Shown: positions 33,475 through 41,249 of the stretch, in pieces
How the letters are laid out: each line of letters starts with the position of its first letter
Position numbering within the stretch: position 1 is the first letter of the stretch
DNA from: ASV31 sp965229765
Lineage (GTDB): Bacteria > Pseudomonadota > Alphaproteobacteria > Rhodobacterales > Rhodobacteraceae
Assembly: GCA_965229765.1 (NCBI GenBank)
Contig: CBDDJT010000004.1
Span: 930,001 to 994,000, forward strand
Direction: 5' to 3'
DNA: 64,000 bases
The notes under the pieces: generated by a model
Databases searched by the model: none
What the model saw: only the letters and a program-made list of their open reading frames with translations
Told to the model about the DNA's origin: nothing
Translations under genes and position numbers: made by a program

Positions 33475-34926
33475 ATGCTCGACCTCATCAACGTGAGCTA
33501 TGACACGCAGATCCCCAACAACGTGGGCCTGTCGTCGGACAAGCGGGTGCTGAAGGCGCTGGAGAAATGGCACCCCGGCTACCTGAACTGGTGGAACGAC
33601 CTTGGCCCCGACGGGTTTCAGGAGGCGCTTGTCTACCTGCGGACCGCCGTCAGCGTGGATCCAAAGGGCTGGGCCAAGTTCGACTATGTGCGGATGCCCG
33701 AATACCGATGGGGCGTCCTGCTGGCGCCGCAGGTCGAGGACCGGCGCATTCCGTGCGGCGAACATGCCGGCCAGCCCGCATGGCAGGAGGTTCCGGGCGA
33801 ATACCGCAACATGCTGAAGCGGCTGATCGTGATCCAGGGCGACACGGAGCCGGCGTCGGTGGAGCAACAGCGCCATCTGGGAAAGACCGCGCCGTCGCTT
33901 TACGACATGCGCAACCTGTTTCAGGTCAACGTGGAAGAGGGCCGTCACCTTTGGGCGATGGTCTACCTGCTGCACAAGTATTTCGGCCGCGACGGGCGCG
34001 AAGAGGCGGACGATCTGCTGCGCCGCACCTCGGGGTCCGAGGAGGCGCCGCGGATGCTGGGCGCCTTCAACGAGGAAACGCCCGACTGGCTGTCGTTCTT
34101 CATGTTCACCTACTTCACCGACCGCGACGGCAAGATGCAGCTGGAATCGCTGGCGCAGTCGGGCTTCGACCCGCTGTCGCGCACCTGCCGCTTCATGCTG
34201 ACCGAGGAAGCGCACCACATGTTCGTGGGCGAAACCGGTGTCGGCCGCACGATCGAGCGGACCTGCCAGGTGATGGTCGAGAACGGGATCGACGACCCCT
34301 ATGACATCGACCGCATCCGCGCACTGGGCGTGATCGACCTGCCGACGATCCAGAAGAAGCTTAACCTGCACTACACGCTGTCGCTGGACCTGTTCGGGCA
34401 GGAGGTGTCGACGAACGCCGCCAATGCCTTCAATTCCGGCATCAAGGGCCGCTATATGGAAAGCCGGATCGACGACGATCACAAGCTGACCGACGCCACC
34501 TATGATGTGTGGGATTTCGAGGACGGCAAGGTGGTGCGCAAGTCGGTGCCGGCGCTGACCGCGATCAACATGCGGCTGCGCGACGACTACACCCGCGACG
34601 CGGCGGGCGGCATCGGGCGCTGGAACAAGATCATCGCCAAGGCTGGTGTGCAGTTCGAGATGAAGCTGCCGCACGAGGCGTTCAACCGCAAGATCGGCGT
34701 CTTCGCCAACCACATGTTCGATCCCGAGGGCAAGCTGGTGTCGGGCGCCGAATACGATGCAGGCGTTCCGCGCTGGCTGCCGACCCATGCAGATGGCGAT
34801 TTCATCCAGTCGCTTATGGTGTCGGTGATGGAACCCGGCCAGTATGCCGGCTGGATCGCGCCGCCGAAGGTGGGCATCGACAACAAGCCGGGCGACTTCG
34901 AGTACGTCAAGCTGCACATGGCGTAA
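33475..34926 (+). CDS. boxB: benzoyl-CoA 2,3-epoxidase, oxygenase subunit
   Basis: A 483-residue class I di-iron oxygenase that epoxidises benzoyl-CoA using electrons from BoxA. The iron-binding helices are visible: VEEGRHLWAMVYLLHKYF (EEGRH at 154-158) and MLTEEAHHMFVGETG (EEAHH at 244-248), plus DWLSFFMFTYFTDRDGK between them with the bridging acid. Length matches characterised BoxB. GGAGG precedes the ATG by 8 nt and the gene is 24 bp after boxC. Two strong hairpins separate it from boxA. Confidence 0.96.
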   Translation: MLDLINVSYDTQIPNNVGLSSDKRVLKALEKWHPGYLNWWNDLGPDGFQEALVYLRTAVSVDPKGWAKFDYVRMPEYRWGVLLAPQVEDRRIPCGEHAGQPAWQEVPGEYRNMLKRLIVIQGDTEPASVEQQRHLGKTAPSLYDMRNLFQVNVEEGRHLWAMVYLLHKYFGRDGREEADDLLRRTSGSEEAPRMLGAFNEETPDWLSFFMFTYFTDRDGKMQLESLAQSGFDPLSRTCRFMLTEEAHHMFVGETGVGRTIERTCQVMVENGIDDPYDIDRIRALGVIDLPTIQKKLNLHYTLSLDLFGQEVSTNAANAFNSGIKGRYMESRIDDDHKLTDATYDVWDFEDGKVVRKSVPALTAINMRLRDDYTRDAAGGIGRWNKIIAKAGVQFEMKLPHEAFNRKIGVFANHMFDPEGKLVSGAEYDAGVPRWLPTHADGDFIQSLMVSVMEPGQYAGWIAPPKVGIDNKPGDFEYVKLHMA

Positions 34927-34933
34927 GCCCCGT

Positions 34934-35010
34934 GCGGGCCGTCTCTCGGGACGGCCCGCCGGTCTGATCTTCTGCGAAAATTCGCCACGATCCTTCGGCG
35001 AAGGATCGTG
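34934..35010 (+). other. two tandem RNA hairpins between boxB and boxA
   Basis: Hairpin 1 is a perfect 10-bp stem GCGGGCCGTC / GACGGCCCGC with a 6-base loop (34934-34959), starting 8 bp after the boxB stop. Hairpin 2 is a perfect 11-bp stem CACGATCCTTC / GAAGGATCGTG with a 3-base loop (34986-35010), ending 21 bp before the boxA ATG. Neither has a T-tract. They could stabilise the boxB transcript 3' end, attenuate boxA or direct RNase cleavage. Confidence 0.65.
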
Positions 35011-35031
35011 GCCAGCCCCGAGAGACGCGCG

Positions 35032-36231
35032 ATGAACAAGCCGATCAAGCAGCACCTGATCGATCCAGAGATCTGCATCCGCTGCTATACATGCGAGATG
35101 ACCTGCCCGATCGAGGCGATCACCCATGACGACACCAACGTCGTGGTGGATGCGTCCAAGTGCAATTACTGCATGGCCTGCATTCCGGTCTGCCCGACGG
35201 GATCGATCGACGAATGGCGCGTGGTGATGGAGCCGTATTCGCTGGACGACCAGTTCGGCTGGGACGAGTTGCCGGAGCAGGCGGATATCGCCGCCGGTGG
35301 CGGCGGTGACGGCGACACCACTATCGAGGCGCTGGACGATGCGGTGGCCGCGCTTCTGGCCGAGGCGCACAAGGGCGCGGGCGGCAAGGCCCGCGCGCCG
35401 GCCAGCGCGTCGAAGCCGACGGTGAACCTGTACACGCTGGGCAAGCCCGCGCGCGCGGTGGTGCAGGGCAACTATCGCCTGACCGCGCCCGATGCGGACG
35501 CGGACGTGCGCCACATCATCCTGAGCCTTGAGGACCAGTCTTTCCCGGTGCTGGAAGGGCAAAGCGTGGGGATCATCCCGCCGGGCACGGACGCAGAGGG
35601 CAAGCCGCATCTGCCCCGGCTATATTCCGTGTCCAGCCCGCGCGACGGCGAGCGGCCGAACTACAACAACATTTCCCTGACGGTGAAGCGCGAGCCCGAC
35701 GGTGTCTGTTCCAACTTCGTCTGCGACCTGAAGACTGGCGAAACGGTGGACCTGACCGGGCCTTTCGGGTCGACCTTCCTGATGCCGAACGATCCGGGCG
35801 CGAAGATCATGATGATCTGCACCGGCACCGGCAGCGCGCCGTTCCGGGGCTTTACCATGCGGCGCCAGCGCGAGAATCCCGGCCTGACCGACAGCCTGAT
35901 GCTGGTGTTCGGGGCGCGCACGCCCGAGGGGCTGCCCTATTTCGGGCCGCTGAAGAAGGTGCCCGAACGCTTCATGGCCAAGCATTTCGCCTTCAGCCGG
36001 GTGCCGGGCCAGCCCAAGCAATACGTGCAGGACCAGTTGCGCGAGCAGAAGGAACGGGTGGCCGCGCTGTTGCAGGACCCGAACGGGTACATCTATATCT
36101 GCGGCCTGAAGGCGATGGAGCATGGCGTCGAAGAGGCGCTGGCCGATATCGCGCGCGGGATCGGGGCGGACTGGACCGCGACGCGCGACGCGATGCGCGA
36201 GGACGGGCGGTATCACGTGGAAACCTATTGA
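35032..36231 (+). CDS. boxA: benzoyl-CoA epoxidase, reductase subunit
   Basis: A 399-residue NADPH-dependent reductase that feeds electrons to BoxB. The N-terminus has two [4Fe-4S] motifs: cysteines 15, 18, 21, 25 (CIRCYTCEMTCP) and 44, 47, 50, 54 (CNYCMACIPVCP). A linker of about 80 residues rich in Gly/Ala follows. The C-terminal ferredoxin-NADP reductase part has RLYSVSSPR for FAD, MICTGTGSAPFRG and YICGLKAMEHG for NADPH. The ATG at 35032 is chosen because residues begin as in known BoxA (MNKPIKQHLIDPEICI). It overlaps the next thioesterase gene by one base (TGATG). Confidence 0.95.
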   Translation: MNKPIKQHLIDPEICIRCYTCEMTCPIEAITHDDTNVVVDASKCNYCMACIPVCPTGSIDEWRVVMEPYSLDDQFGWDELPEQADIAAGGGGDGDTTIEALDDAVAALLAEAHKGAGGKARAPASASKPTVNLYTLGKPARAVVQGNYRLTAPDADADVRHIILSLEDQSFPVLEGQSVGIIPPGTDAEGKPHLPRLYSVSSPRDGERPNYNNISLTVKREPDGVCSNFVCDLKTGETVDLTGPFGSTFLMPNDPGAKIMMICTGTGSAPFRGFTMRRQRENPGLTDSLMLVFGARTPEGLPYFGPLKKVPERFMAKHFAFSRVPGQPKQYVQDQLREQKERVAALLQDPNGYIYICGLKAMEHGVEEALADIARGIGADWTATRDAMREDGRYHVETY

Positions 36232-36695
36232 TGCGCGACGAAAGCGCGGTGCGCGGCGCCTTCGAGGACGGGGTCTTTACCCATAGCATCCGGGTGGGCT
36301 GGGGCGATTGCGACCCGGCGCAGATTGCCTATACCGCGCGGCTGCCCGATTTCGGGCTGCAAACCATCGACGCATGGTGGGAGGCGCTGATGGGTTACGG
36401 ATGGTACGTGATGAATCGCGACAAGGGGTTCGGGACACCCTTCGTGCATCTGTCCTGCGAGTTCCGCGCCCCCGTCACCCCGCGTCATCCGCTGCTGTGC
36501 AAGCTGAAGCCCGTCAAGCTTGGCACCCGGTCGCTGGAATTCGATTTCGCCGGGTTCCAGGACGGGGTGCATTGTTATGACGGGCGGTATGTCTCGGCCT
36601 TCGTGAACACCACGACGTTCCGCCCGATTGCGGCACCAGAGGATGTGCGCATGGCCGTGGCGCCGCACGTGGCAGCCACCGGACGGGTGCGCTAG
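36231..36695 (+). CDS. hot-dog thioesterase family protein in the box operon
   Basis: A 154-residue 4-hydroxybenzoyl-CoA thioesterase-like protein with VGWGDCDPAQIAYTARLPDF (residues 22-41), including the putative catalytic aspartate of GDCD. It starts in the last base of the boxA stop codon. It resembles the thioesterase at 28087 in motif layout (CEFRAPV, then F-x-G-F-Q-x-G/D) but is clearly diverged. In a benzoyl-CoA operon it probably hydrolyses a dead-end CoA ester to recover CoA. Specificity is unknown. Confidence 0.83.
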   Translation: MRDESAVRGAFEDGVFTHSIRVGWGDCDPAQIAYTARLPDFGLQTIDAWWEALMGYGWYVMNRDKGFGTPFVHLSCEFRAPVTPRHPLLCKLKPVKLGTRSLEFDFAGFQDGVHCYDGRYVSAFVNTTTFRPIAAPEDVRMAVAPHVAATGRVR

Positions 36696-36703
36696 GCTGG
36701 ATT

Positions 36704-36755
36704 TATATTGCATCAGGTGGGCCTGAGGGCTAGTTTTGTGCAGTATTATTCACAA
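36704..36755 (+). promoter_or_regulatory. boxR upstream region with TGCA sites and a TTGTG/CACAA dyad
   Basis: TATATTGCAT (36704-36713) and an inverted repeat TTGTG (36736-36740) / CACAA (36751-36755) that encloses TGCAGTATTATT lie just before boxR. TATTAT (36744) could be a -10 hexamer. The TGCA motifs match those upstream of bclA and boxC, so autoregulation by BoxR is plausible. Confidence 0.5.
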
Positions 36756-36771
36756 GGGCGCCGCCTGACCC

Positions 36772-37683
36772 ATGGATGAAATCACCGATTTCCGGGGCCG
36801 CGTCGCAGAGCGTGGCGCGGGCGACGCCGCAGCGGCGCTTATGTCGAAAGTGGGTGAGCGCGTGCGCCATGCCCGCGAGCGCAAGGGCATCTCTCGCCGG
36901 GTCCTGTCGGAATTGTCCGGCGTGTCGCAGCGCTATCTGGCGCAGCTTGAGTCCGGGCAGGGCAACATTTCCATCGCGCTGTTGTGGCGGGTGGCCGAGG
37001 CGCTGGACCACCGCATCGAATGGCTGGTGGGCGAGGAAGACCCGTGGACGTCAGAGGAGTTGCGCGTCACCGAGCTTTACCGATCCGCCAACACGTCCGA
37101 GCGGCGCAAGGTCATGGAGATCCTTGCGCCCGAGGCGCCGGGGATGCTTCGGGCGCAGCGTATCTGCCTGATCGGGTTGCGTGGTGCGGGCAAGTCGACG
37201 CTGGGGCGGTTGGTGGGCGATGAACTTGGCCTGCCGTTCGTGGAACTGAACCGCGAGATCGGCGAGCAGGCCGGAATGCCCGTGGACGAGGTCATGGCGC
37301 TTTACGGACAAGAGGGCTATCGGCGGCTGGAAAGCCAGGCGCTGGAACGGGTGGTGGCGACGTCGGATGCGATCGTGCTTGCGGTGGCGGGCGGCATCGT
37401 GGCCGAGCCGCGCACCTATGCCTTCCTTCTGCGCCACTTCCATACCGTCTGGCTTCGCGCCACGCCCGAGGAACACATGCTGCGGGTCCGCGCACAGGGG
37501 GACGAGCGCCCGATGGCCGGCAACCCCAAGGCGATGGAGGAACTGCGGTCGATCCTGACCAGCCGCGAGGCGCTTTATGCGCGGGCAGAGGCGCAGGTGA
37601 ACACGTCCGGCAAGACGCTGGAGGCGAGCAAGGCCGAATTGCTGGCCGCAATCCGGTCGCATGGATTCCTTGGGCGCGGCTGA
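36772..37683 (+). CDS. boxR: BoxR/BzdR-type regulator of benzoate catabolism
   Basis: A 303-residue two-domain regulator. Residues about 25-85 form an XRE-type helix-turn-helix (VLSELSGVSQRYLAQLESGQ). Residues about 130-300 resemble shikimate kinase, with P-loop GLRGAGKST (135-143) followed by ELNREIGEQAG. This fusion is the hallmark of BzdR/BoxR, which bind benzoyl-CoA through the kinase-like domain and release TGCA-containing operators. It lies 76 bp after the thioesterase gene with its own TGCA sites. The 3' end overlaps the next gene by 23 bp. Confidence 0.93.
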   Translation: MDEITDFRGRVAERGAGDAAAALMSKVGERVRHARERKGISRRVLSELSGVSQRYLAQLESGQGNISIALLWRVAEALDHRIEWLVGEEDPWTSEELRVTELYRSANTSERRKVMEILAPEAPGMLRAQRICLIGLRGAGKSTLGRLVGDELGLPFVELNREIGEQAGMPVDEVMALYGQEGYRRLESQALERVVATSDAIVLAVAGGIVAEPRTYAFLLRHFHTVWLRATPEEHMLRVRAQGDERPMAGNPKAMEELRSILTSREALYARAEAQVNTSGKTLEASKAELLAAIRSHGFLGRG

Positions 37684-38542
37684 AACCGACGTCGCGCTGA
37701 TCGGAGCGGACGCGGCGATGCTGGGGCTGGCGCGGGACATGGCGGCGGCGGGCCGCCGCGTGGTGCTGGTGGAACCCGACGCCCATGACGCAGCGCGCCT
37801 GCGCGAGATCGCGGCGCGCGCCGGGCTGACGGTGCAGGTGGTGGACCGGGCGCGGGCGCGCATCGTGCTGGCCGGCCCCGGGGCGAGGGTGCCCCCCGGC
37901 GCGGTGCCGGTGGGCGAGGGCACGGACGCGCCAAGGGTGATCCTTCATGCGACGACGGGGCCGGTGGCGCTGGCCGAGGTTCTGGGCGGACCGTTGCCGG
38001 AGGTCGAGACGCTGCTGGGCGTGCCGGTCGTGCGGTCGGGCGGGATCGGGCCACGGCTGCGCGCGGCGCTGATGGACCGGGCGGACACGCTGATGTTGCA
38101 GGGGGCGACCCCGTGGGAGATCGACGAAGCAATGGTGGCCGCAGGGTTCACCATCGGGCCTTATGAACTGGAAGACCTGATCGGGCTGGACCTGCGCCAC
38201 GCGGCGCGGCTGGCGCGCGGTGGCGCCTGGGCCGGGCTGGCAGAGCACGCGGCGGCCGAGGGGCGGCTGGGCAAGAAGGGCGGCGTGGGCTGGTACCGCT
38301 ATCCCGGCGGGGGCGGCGCGGTGATCGACCCGCTGGTCGAGGACCTGATCCGGCACGAGGCGCATTTTGGCGGCATCACCCCCGTTTCGTGGAGCGACAC
38401 GGCCGTTTCGGTGGAATTGATGTGTGTACTTACCGACTGTGCGGCGCGGCTTCTTTCCGATGGCGTCGCGCAATCGGCCATTGATGTGGCGCGCGTGGCG
38501 GTGGCGGCGCTGGGCTGGCCGCCGGGGCGGTCGCTGATCTAG
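37661..38542 (+). CDS. 3-hydroxyacyl-CoA dehydrogenase-like protein with degenerate nucleotide site
   Basis: A 293-residue protein whose C-terminal half matches the 3-hydroxyacyl-CoA dehydrogenase helical domain (TPWEIDEAMVAAGFTIGPYE then LEDLIGLDL, and GRLGKKGGVGWYRYP). The N-terminal Rossmann part is shortened, and the usual G-x-G-x-x-G reads ALIGADAAMLGLA, so NAD binding is doubtful. It starts within boxR (23-bp overlap) and its stop shares CTAG with the convergent MarR gene. Ring-cleavage products of the box pathway need later beta-oxidation, where such an enzyme could act; alternatively the protein has changed role. Confidence 0.78.
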   Translation: MDSLGAAETDVALIGADAAMLGLARDMAAAGRRVVLVEPDAHDAARLREIAARAGLTVQVVDRARARIVLAGPGARVPPGAVPVGEGTDAPRVILHATTGPVALAEVLGGPLPEVETLLGVPVVRSGGIGPRLRAALMDRADTLMLQGATPWEIDEAMVAAGFTIGPYELEDLIGLDLRHAARLARGGAWAGLAEHAAAEGRLGKKGGVGWYRYPGGGGAVIDPLVEDLIRHEAHFGGITPVSWSDTAVSVELMCVLTDCAARLLSDGVAQSAIDVARVAVAALGWPPGRSLI

Positions 38543-39003
38543 GCGGTGTCGCGGCGCAGTGGTGCGCGGCTGAACCCGTTGCCGGCATCGGTGGCCTTTG
38601 CCAGAAGCGCCAGGAACTGCGCCCGTTCGTCCGGGGTCAATCCCTGAAGGATGTCGCGTTGCAGGCGGTCCACCGCCGGGCGCACGCGGTCAAGCACGAT
38701 GGCCCCGCGCGGCGTCAGATTCAGCGTTCTGGCGCGCCGGTCGTGTTCGTTGACCTTGCGCTGCACAAGGCCTTTCGCGGTCAGCCGGTCGACCACCCCG
38801 CCGATGGTCGCGCGGTCGTGCGCGATGGCACCGGCCAGCGACGCCTGGTCAAGCCCCGGGTGTTCCGAGATCGTGATGAGTGCCGCAAACTGTACCGGAG
38901 TCAGGTCCTGCCCCTCGCGCTGCATCCTGTCGGCGAAGATCGCGGTGGAAATCTGGTTAAGCCGCCGGATCAGGTGTCCCGCCATGCCATAAAGATCGCT
39001 CAT
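38539..39003 (-). CDS. MarR family transcriptional regulator
   Basis: A 154-residue MarR-type repressor. The winged HTH reads LTPVQFAALITISEHPGLDQ, then SLAGAIAHDRATIGGVVDRL and an R-K-V-N-E-H-D-R-R-A-R-T wing. The start at 39003 is the first ATG giving family length; the open frame upstream is shadow. A perfect 9-bp inverted repeat operator lies 20-46 bp before it, shared with a broken flavin monooxygenase gene on the other strand. MarR proteins beside aromatic hydroxylases usually respond to the aromatic acid. Here the regulated enzyme is lost, so its present target is unclear. Confidence 0.88.
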   Translation of the reverse strand: MSDLYGMAGHLIRRLNQISTAIFADRMQREGQDLTPVQFAALITISEHPGLDQASLAGAIAHDRATIGGVVDRLTAKGLVQRKVNEHDRRARTLNLTPRGAIVLDRVRPAVDRLQRDILQGLTPDERAQFLALLAKATDAGNGFSRAPLRRDTA

Positions 39004-39022
39004 GGTCGCCTTTTGCTTTTGT

Positions 39023-39049
39023 ACAGTATGCCTATAATAAGCATACTGT
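39023..39049. promoter_or_regulatory. perfect inverted-repeat operator at the MarR promoter
   Basis: ACAGTATGC and GCATACTGT form perfect 9-bp arms around a 9-bp spacer CTATAATAA, which itself contains TATAAT. The site lies between the MarR start and the flavin monooxygenase remnant, so MarR dimers bound here would block the promoter of one or both directions. Confidence 0.72.
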
Positions 39050-39067
39050 GTAAATAGCAGGCAAGTC

Positions 39068-39446
39068 ATTGACAGGGTCCTGATTGCGGGCGGCGGTATT
39101 GGCGGGCTGGGGGCGGCCATGGGGCTGGCGCAGAAGGGCGTGCCAAGCCTTGTTCTGGAAAGGGCCGCGCGGCTGGGCGAGACGGTGCGCGGCGCGGCGC
39201 GGCGCGGCGCTGATCGGGGCGGACGGCCTGTGGTCGAATGTGCGGCGGCACCTGCGCACGGCGCGCGTGCAGTTGCAGTCGCGCGCCATCGGAGAGCACA
39301 TCTATCACCCCGCAGGCGCGCATGCCGAGCTGCGCAACGCGGTGATGCGCGCCAAGACGCCGGACGACCGGTACGACACGATCGACTGGCTTTACGGATC
39401 CACGGGGAGAGAGGGCGCGGTGTCGCTTGAAACCCGCCGGGGTTGA
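39068..39446 (+). pseudogene. remnant of a flavin-dependent hydroxybenzoate hydroxylase
   Basis: Pieces of a class A flavoprotein hydroxylase appear in order but in different frames and with large deletions. DRVLIAGGGIGGLGAAMGLA then GVPSLVLERAARLGE (FAD-binding N-terminus) ends near 39190. ALIGADGLWSNVRRHL (second FAD motif) is in another frame at about 39208. RNAVMRAKTPDDRYDTIDWL (C-terminus) is near 39330-39390. Only about 125 codons of an expected 400 remain. The pattern is closest to 3-hydroxybenzoate 6-hydroxylase-like enzymes, which make gentisate, but the exact activity cannot be fixed. It is divergent from the intact MarR gene. Confidence 0.8.
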
Positions 39447-39529
39447 TTACGTCACGAGGGTTTCGCAAAAGGTCCCCACGTTCTAGCCTGAGCCAAAGCC
39501 CGCGAAGGGCCGCCGCCAGGGAGGGGGCC

Positions 39530-41122
39530 ATGCAACGCTACTACGTGTTCTTCGGGACGATGGGATTGACCGCGCTGTCGGCGCTGGGGCTGATCTGGAC
39601 CGGCTGGGCGGTGATTCCGCTGGCAATCTTCGGGGCGCTGGCCGTGATCGGCGTCTATGACGTGGCGCAGTCCAGCCACGCAATCCTGCGCAATTATCCT
39701 GTGATCGGGCACATGCGGTTCCTGTTCGAAGGCATCCGCCCGGAGATCCGGCAATACCTGATCGAAAGCGATCAGGACGAGGAACCGTTTTCCCGCGATG
39801 ACAGGTCGCTGATCTATCAGCGGGCCAAGGGGGTGGAGGACAAGCGCCCGTTCGGCACGCGGCAGCGGGTCTATGATTCGGGCTATCAGTGGATCACCCA
39901 TTCGGTTGTGCCCAAGCATATAGAGAACGCCGATTTCCGCGTGCGTGTGGGCGGGCCGGATTGTGCGCAGCCCTATAACCTGTCGATCTACAACGTGTCT
40001 GCGATGAGCTTTGGCGCGTTGTCGGGCAACGCGATCCTTGCGCTGAACAAGGGGGCGAAGGCGGGCGGGTTCGCCCATGACACCGGCGAGGGCGGGATCA
40101 GCCGCTATCACCGAGAGGGGGGCGCGGACCTGATCTATCAGGTGGGGTCGGGCTATTTCGGCTGCCGCACGCCCGAGGGGCGGTTCGACCCCGACAAGTT
40201 CGCCGCGCAGGCCGCCGATCCGCAGGTCAAGATGATCGAACTGAAGCTGTCGCAGGGCGCCAAGCCCGGGCACGGCGGGGTGCTGCCGGCCTCCAAGATC
40301 TCGCCCGAGATCGCCGAGGCGCGCGGCGTGCCGATGGGCACCGACTGTGTCTCGCCCGCCGCGCATCCCGAGTTTTCCACGCCGATCGGGCTGGTGGAGT
40401 TCATCGGGCGGCTGCGTGACTTGTCGGGGGGCAAGCCCGTGGGCATGAAGCTATGTGTCGGGCACCGGCGCGAGTTCATGTGCATCGTGAAGGCGATGGT
40501 CGAAACCGGGATCGTGCCGGATTTCATCGTGGTGGACGGCAAAGAGGGCGGCACCGGCGCCGCGCCGCTGGAGTTCGCCAACCACCTGGGAATGCCGCTG
40601 ATCGAGGGGCTGACGTTTGTCCATAACGCGATGCGCGGCGCGGGGCTGCGCGACCGGGTCAGGATCGGCGCGTCGGGCAAGCTGGTGCAGGCCTTCGACA
40701 TCGCCAAGGCGCTGGCGCTGGGGGCGGACTGGGCGAATTCGGCGCGCGGCTTCATGTTTTCGATCGGATGTATCCAGGCGCAGGCCTGCCACACCAACCA
40801 TTGCCCGGTGGGCGTGGCGACGCAGGACAAGCTGCGCCAGCGCGCGCTGGACGTCGAGGACAAGTGGCAGCGCGTGGCGCGGTTCCATGGCAACACGCTG
40901 AAGGCGCTGGCCGAGATGACGGGCGCGGCGGGCCTGACCCAACCCAGCCAGTTCAGGCCGCATCACCTGCTGATGCGCGAAAAGGACCGCGACATGGTCA
41001 CCGGCGACGAGGTCTATCCCGACCTGCCCGAAGGGTTCCTGATCCGGGACGAGCCCGATGCCTTCGGCTACCTGATGCGCTGGAACCGGGCCCGCGCCGA
41101 AAGCTTCGACCCCGTGGATTGA
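39530..41122 (+). CDS. membrane-anchored FMN-binding glutamate synthase domain protein
   Basis: A 530-residue protein. Two N-terminal transmembrane helices (about residues 5-27 and 28-45) precede a GltB-type central and FMN-binding barrel: SAMSFGALSGNAI, then KPGHGGVLPASKIS, then VDGKEGGTGAAP. The cysteine motif CIQAQACHTNHCPVGVATQ (from about residue 414) is that which holds the 3Fe-4S cluster in glutamate synthase. No glutaminase domain is present. GGGAGGGGG precedes the ATG. Such FMN-binding glutamate synthase family proteins are widespread in alphaproteobacteria with undefined reaction; membrane anchoring suggests a redox role with a membrane partner. Confidence 0.87.
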   Translation: MQRYYVFFGTMGLTALSALGLIWTGWAVIPLAIFGALAVIGVYDVAQSSHAILRNYPVIGHMRFLFEGIRPEIRQYLIESDQDEEPFSRDDRSLIYQRAKGVEDKRPFGTRQRVYDSGYQWITHSVVPKHIENADFRVRVGGPDCAQPYNLSIYNVSAMSFGALSGNAILALNKGAKAGGFAHDTGEGGISRYHREGGADLIYQVGSGYFGCRTPEGRFDPDKFAAQAADPQVKMIELKLSQGAKPGHGGVLPASKISPEIAEARGVPMGTDCVSPAAHPEFSTPIGLVEFIGRLRDLSGGKPVGMKLCVGHRREFMCIVKAMVETGIVPDFIVVDGKEGGTGAAPLEFANHLGMPLIEGLTFVHNAMRGAGLRDRVRIGASGKLVQAFDIAKALALGADWANSARGFMFSIGCIQAQACHTNHCPVGVATQDKLRQRALDVEDKWQRVARFHGNTLKALAEMTGAAGLTQPSQFRPHHLLMREKDRDMVTGDEVYPDLPEGFLIRDEPDAFGYLMRWNRARAESFDPVD

Positions 41123-41249
41123 GGTGAAGCGGCCCGCGCGTGACGCCGATTTGCCCCGGGACCGCCACGGTTCGGTAAGGTCCTGACGACCCTTGCCCCG
41201 CAAGGATGCCCTTCGTGTGGGGGCACACATGGGGCAAGGAGTGGGGCGC

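Noticed and set aside
34934..34959. Calling the first boxB-boxA hairpin a full terminator
   Set aside because: There is no T-tract and the reductase gene boxA, needed for BoxB function, follows immediately without a clear promoter.
31870..35610. A 1246-codon open frame on the minus strand across boxC, boxB and boxA
   Set aside because: It is exactly antisense to three strongly conserved genes; its residues are rich in H, R, Q and V as expected from reverse-strand reading of high-GC codons, and no domain is recognisable.
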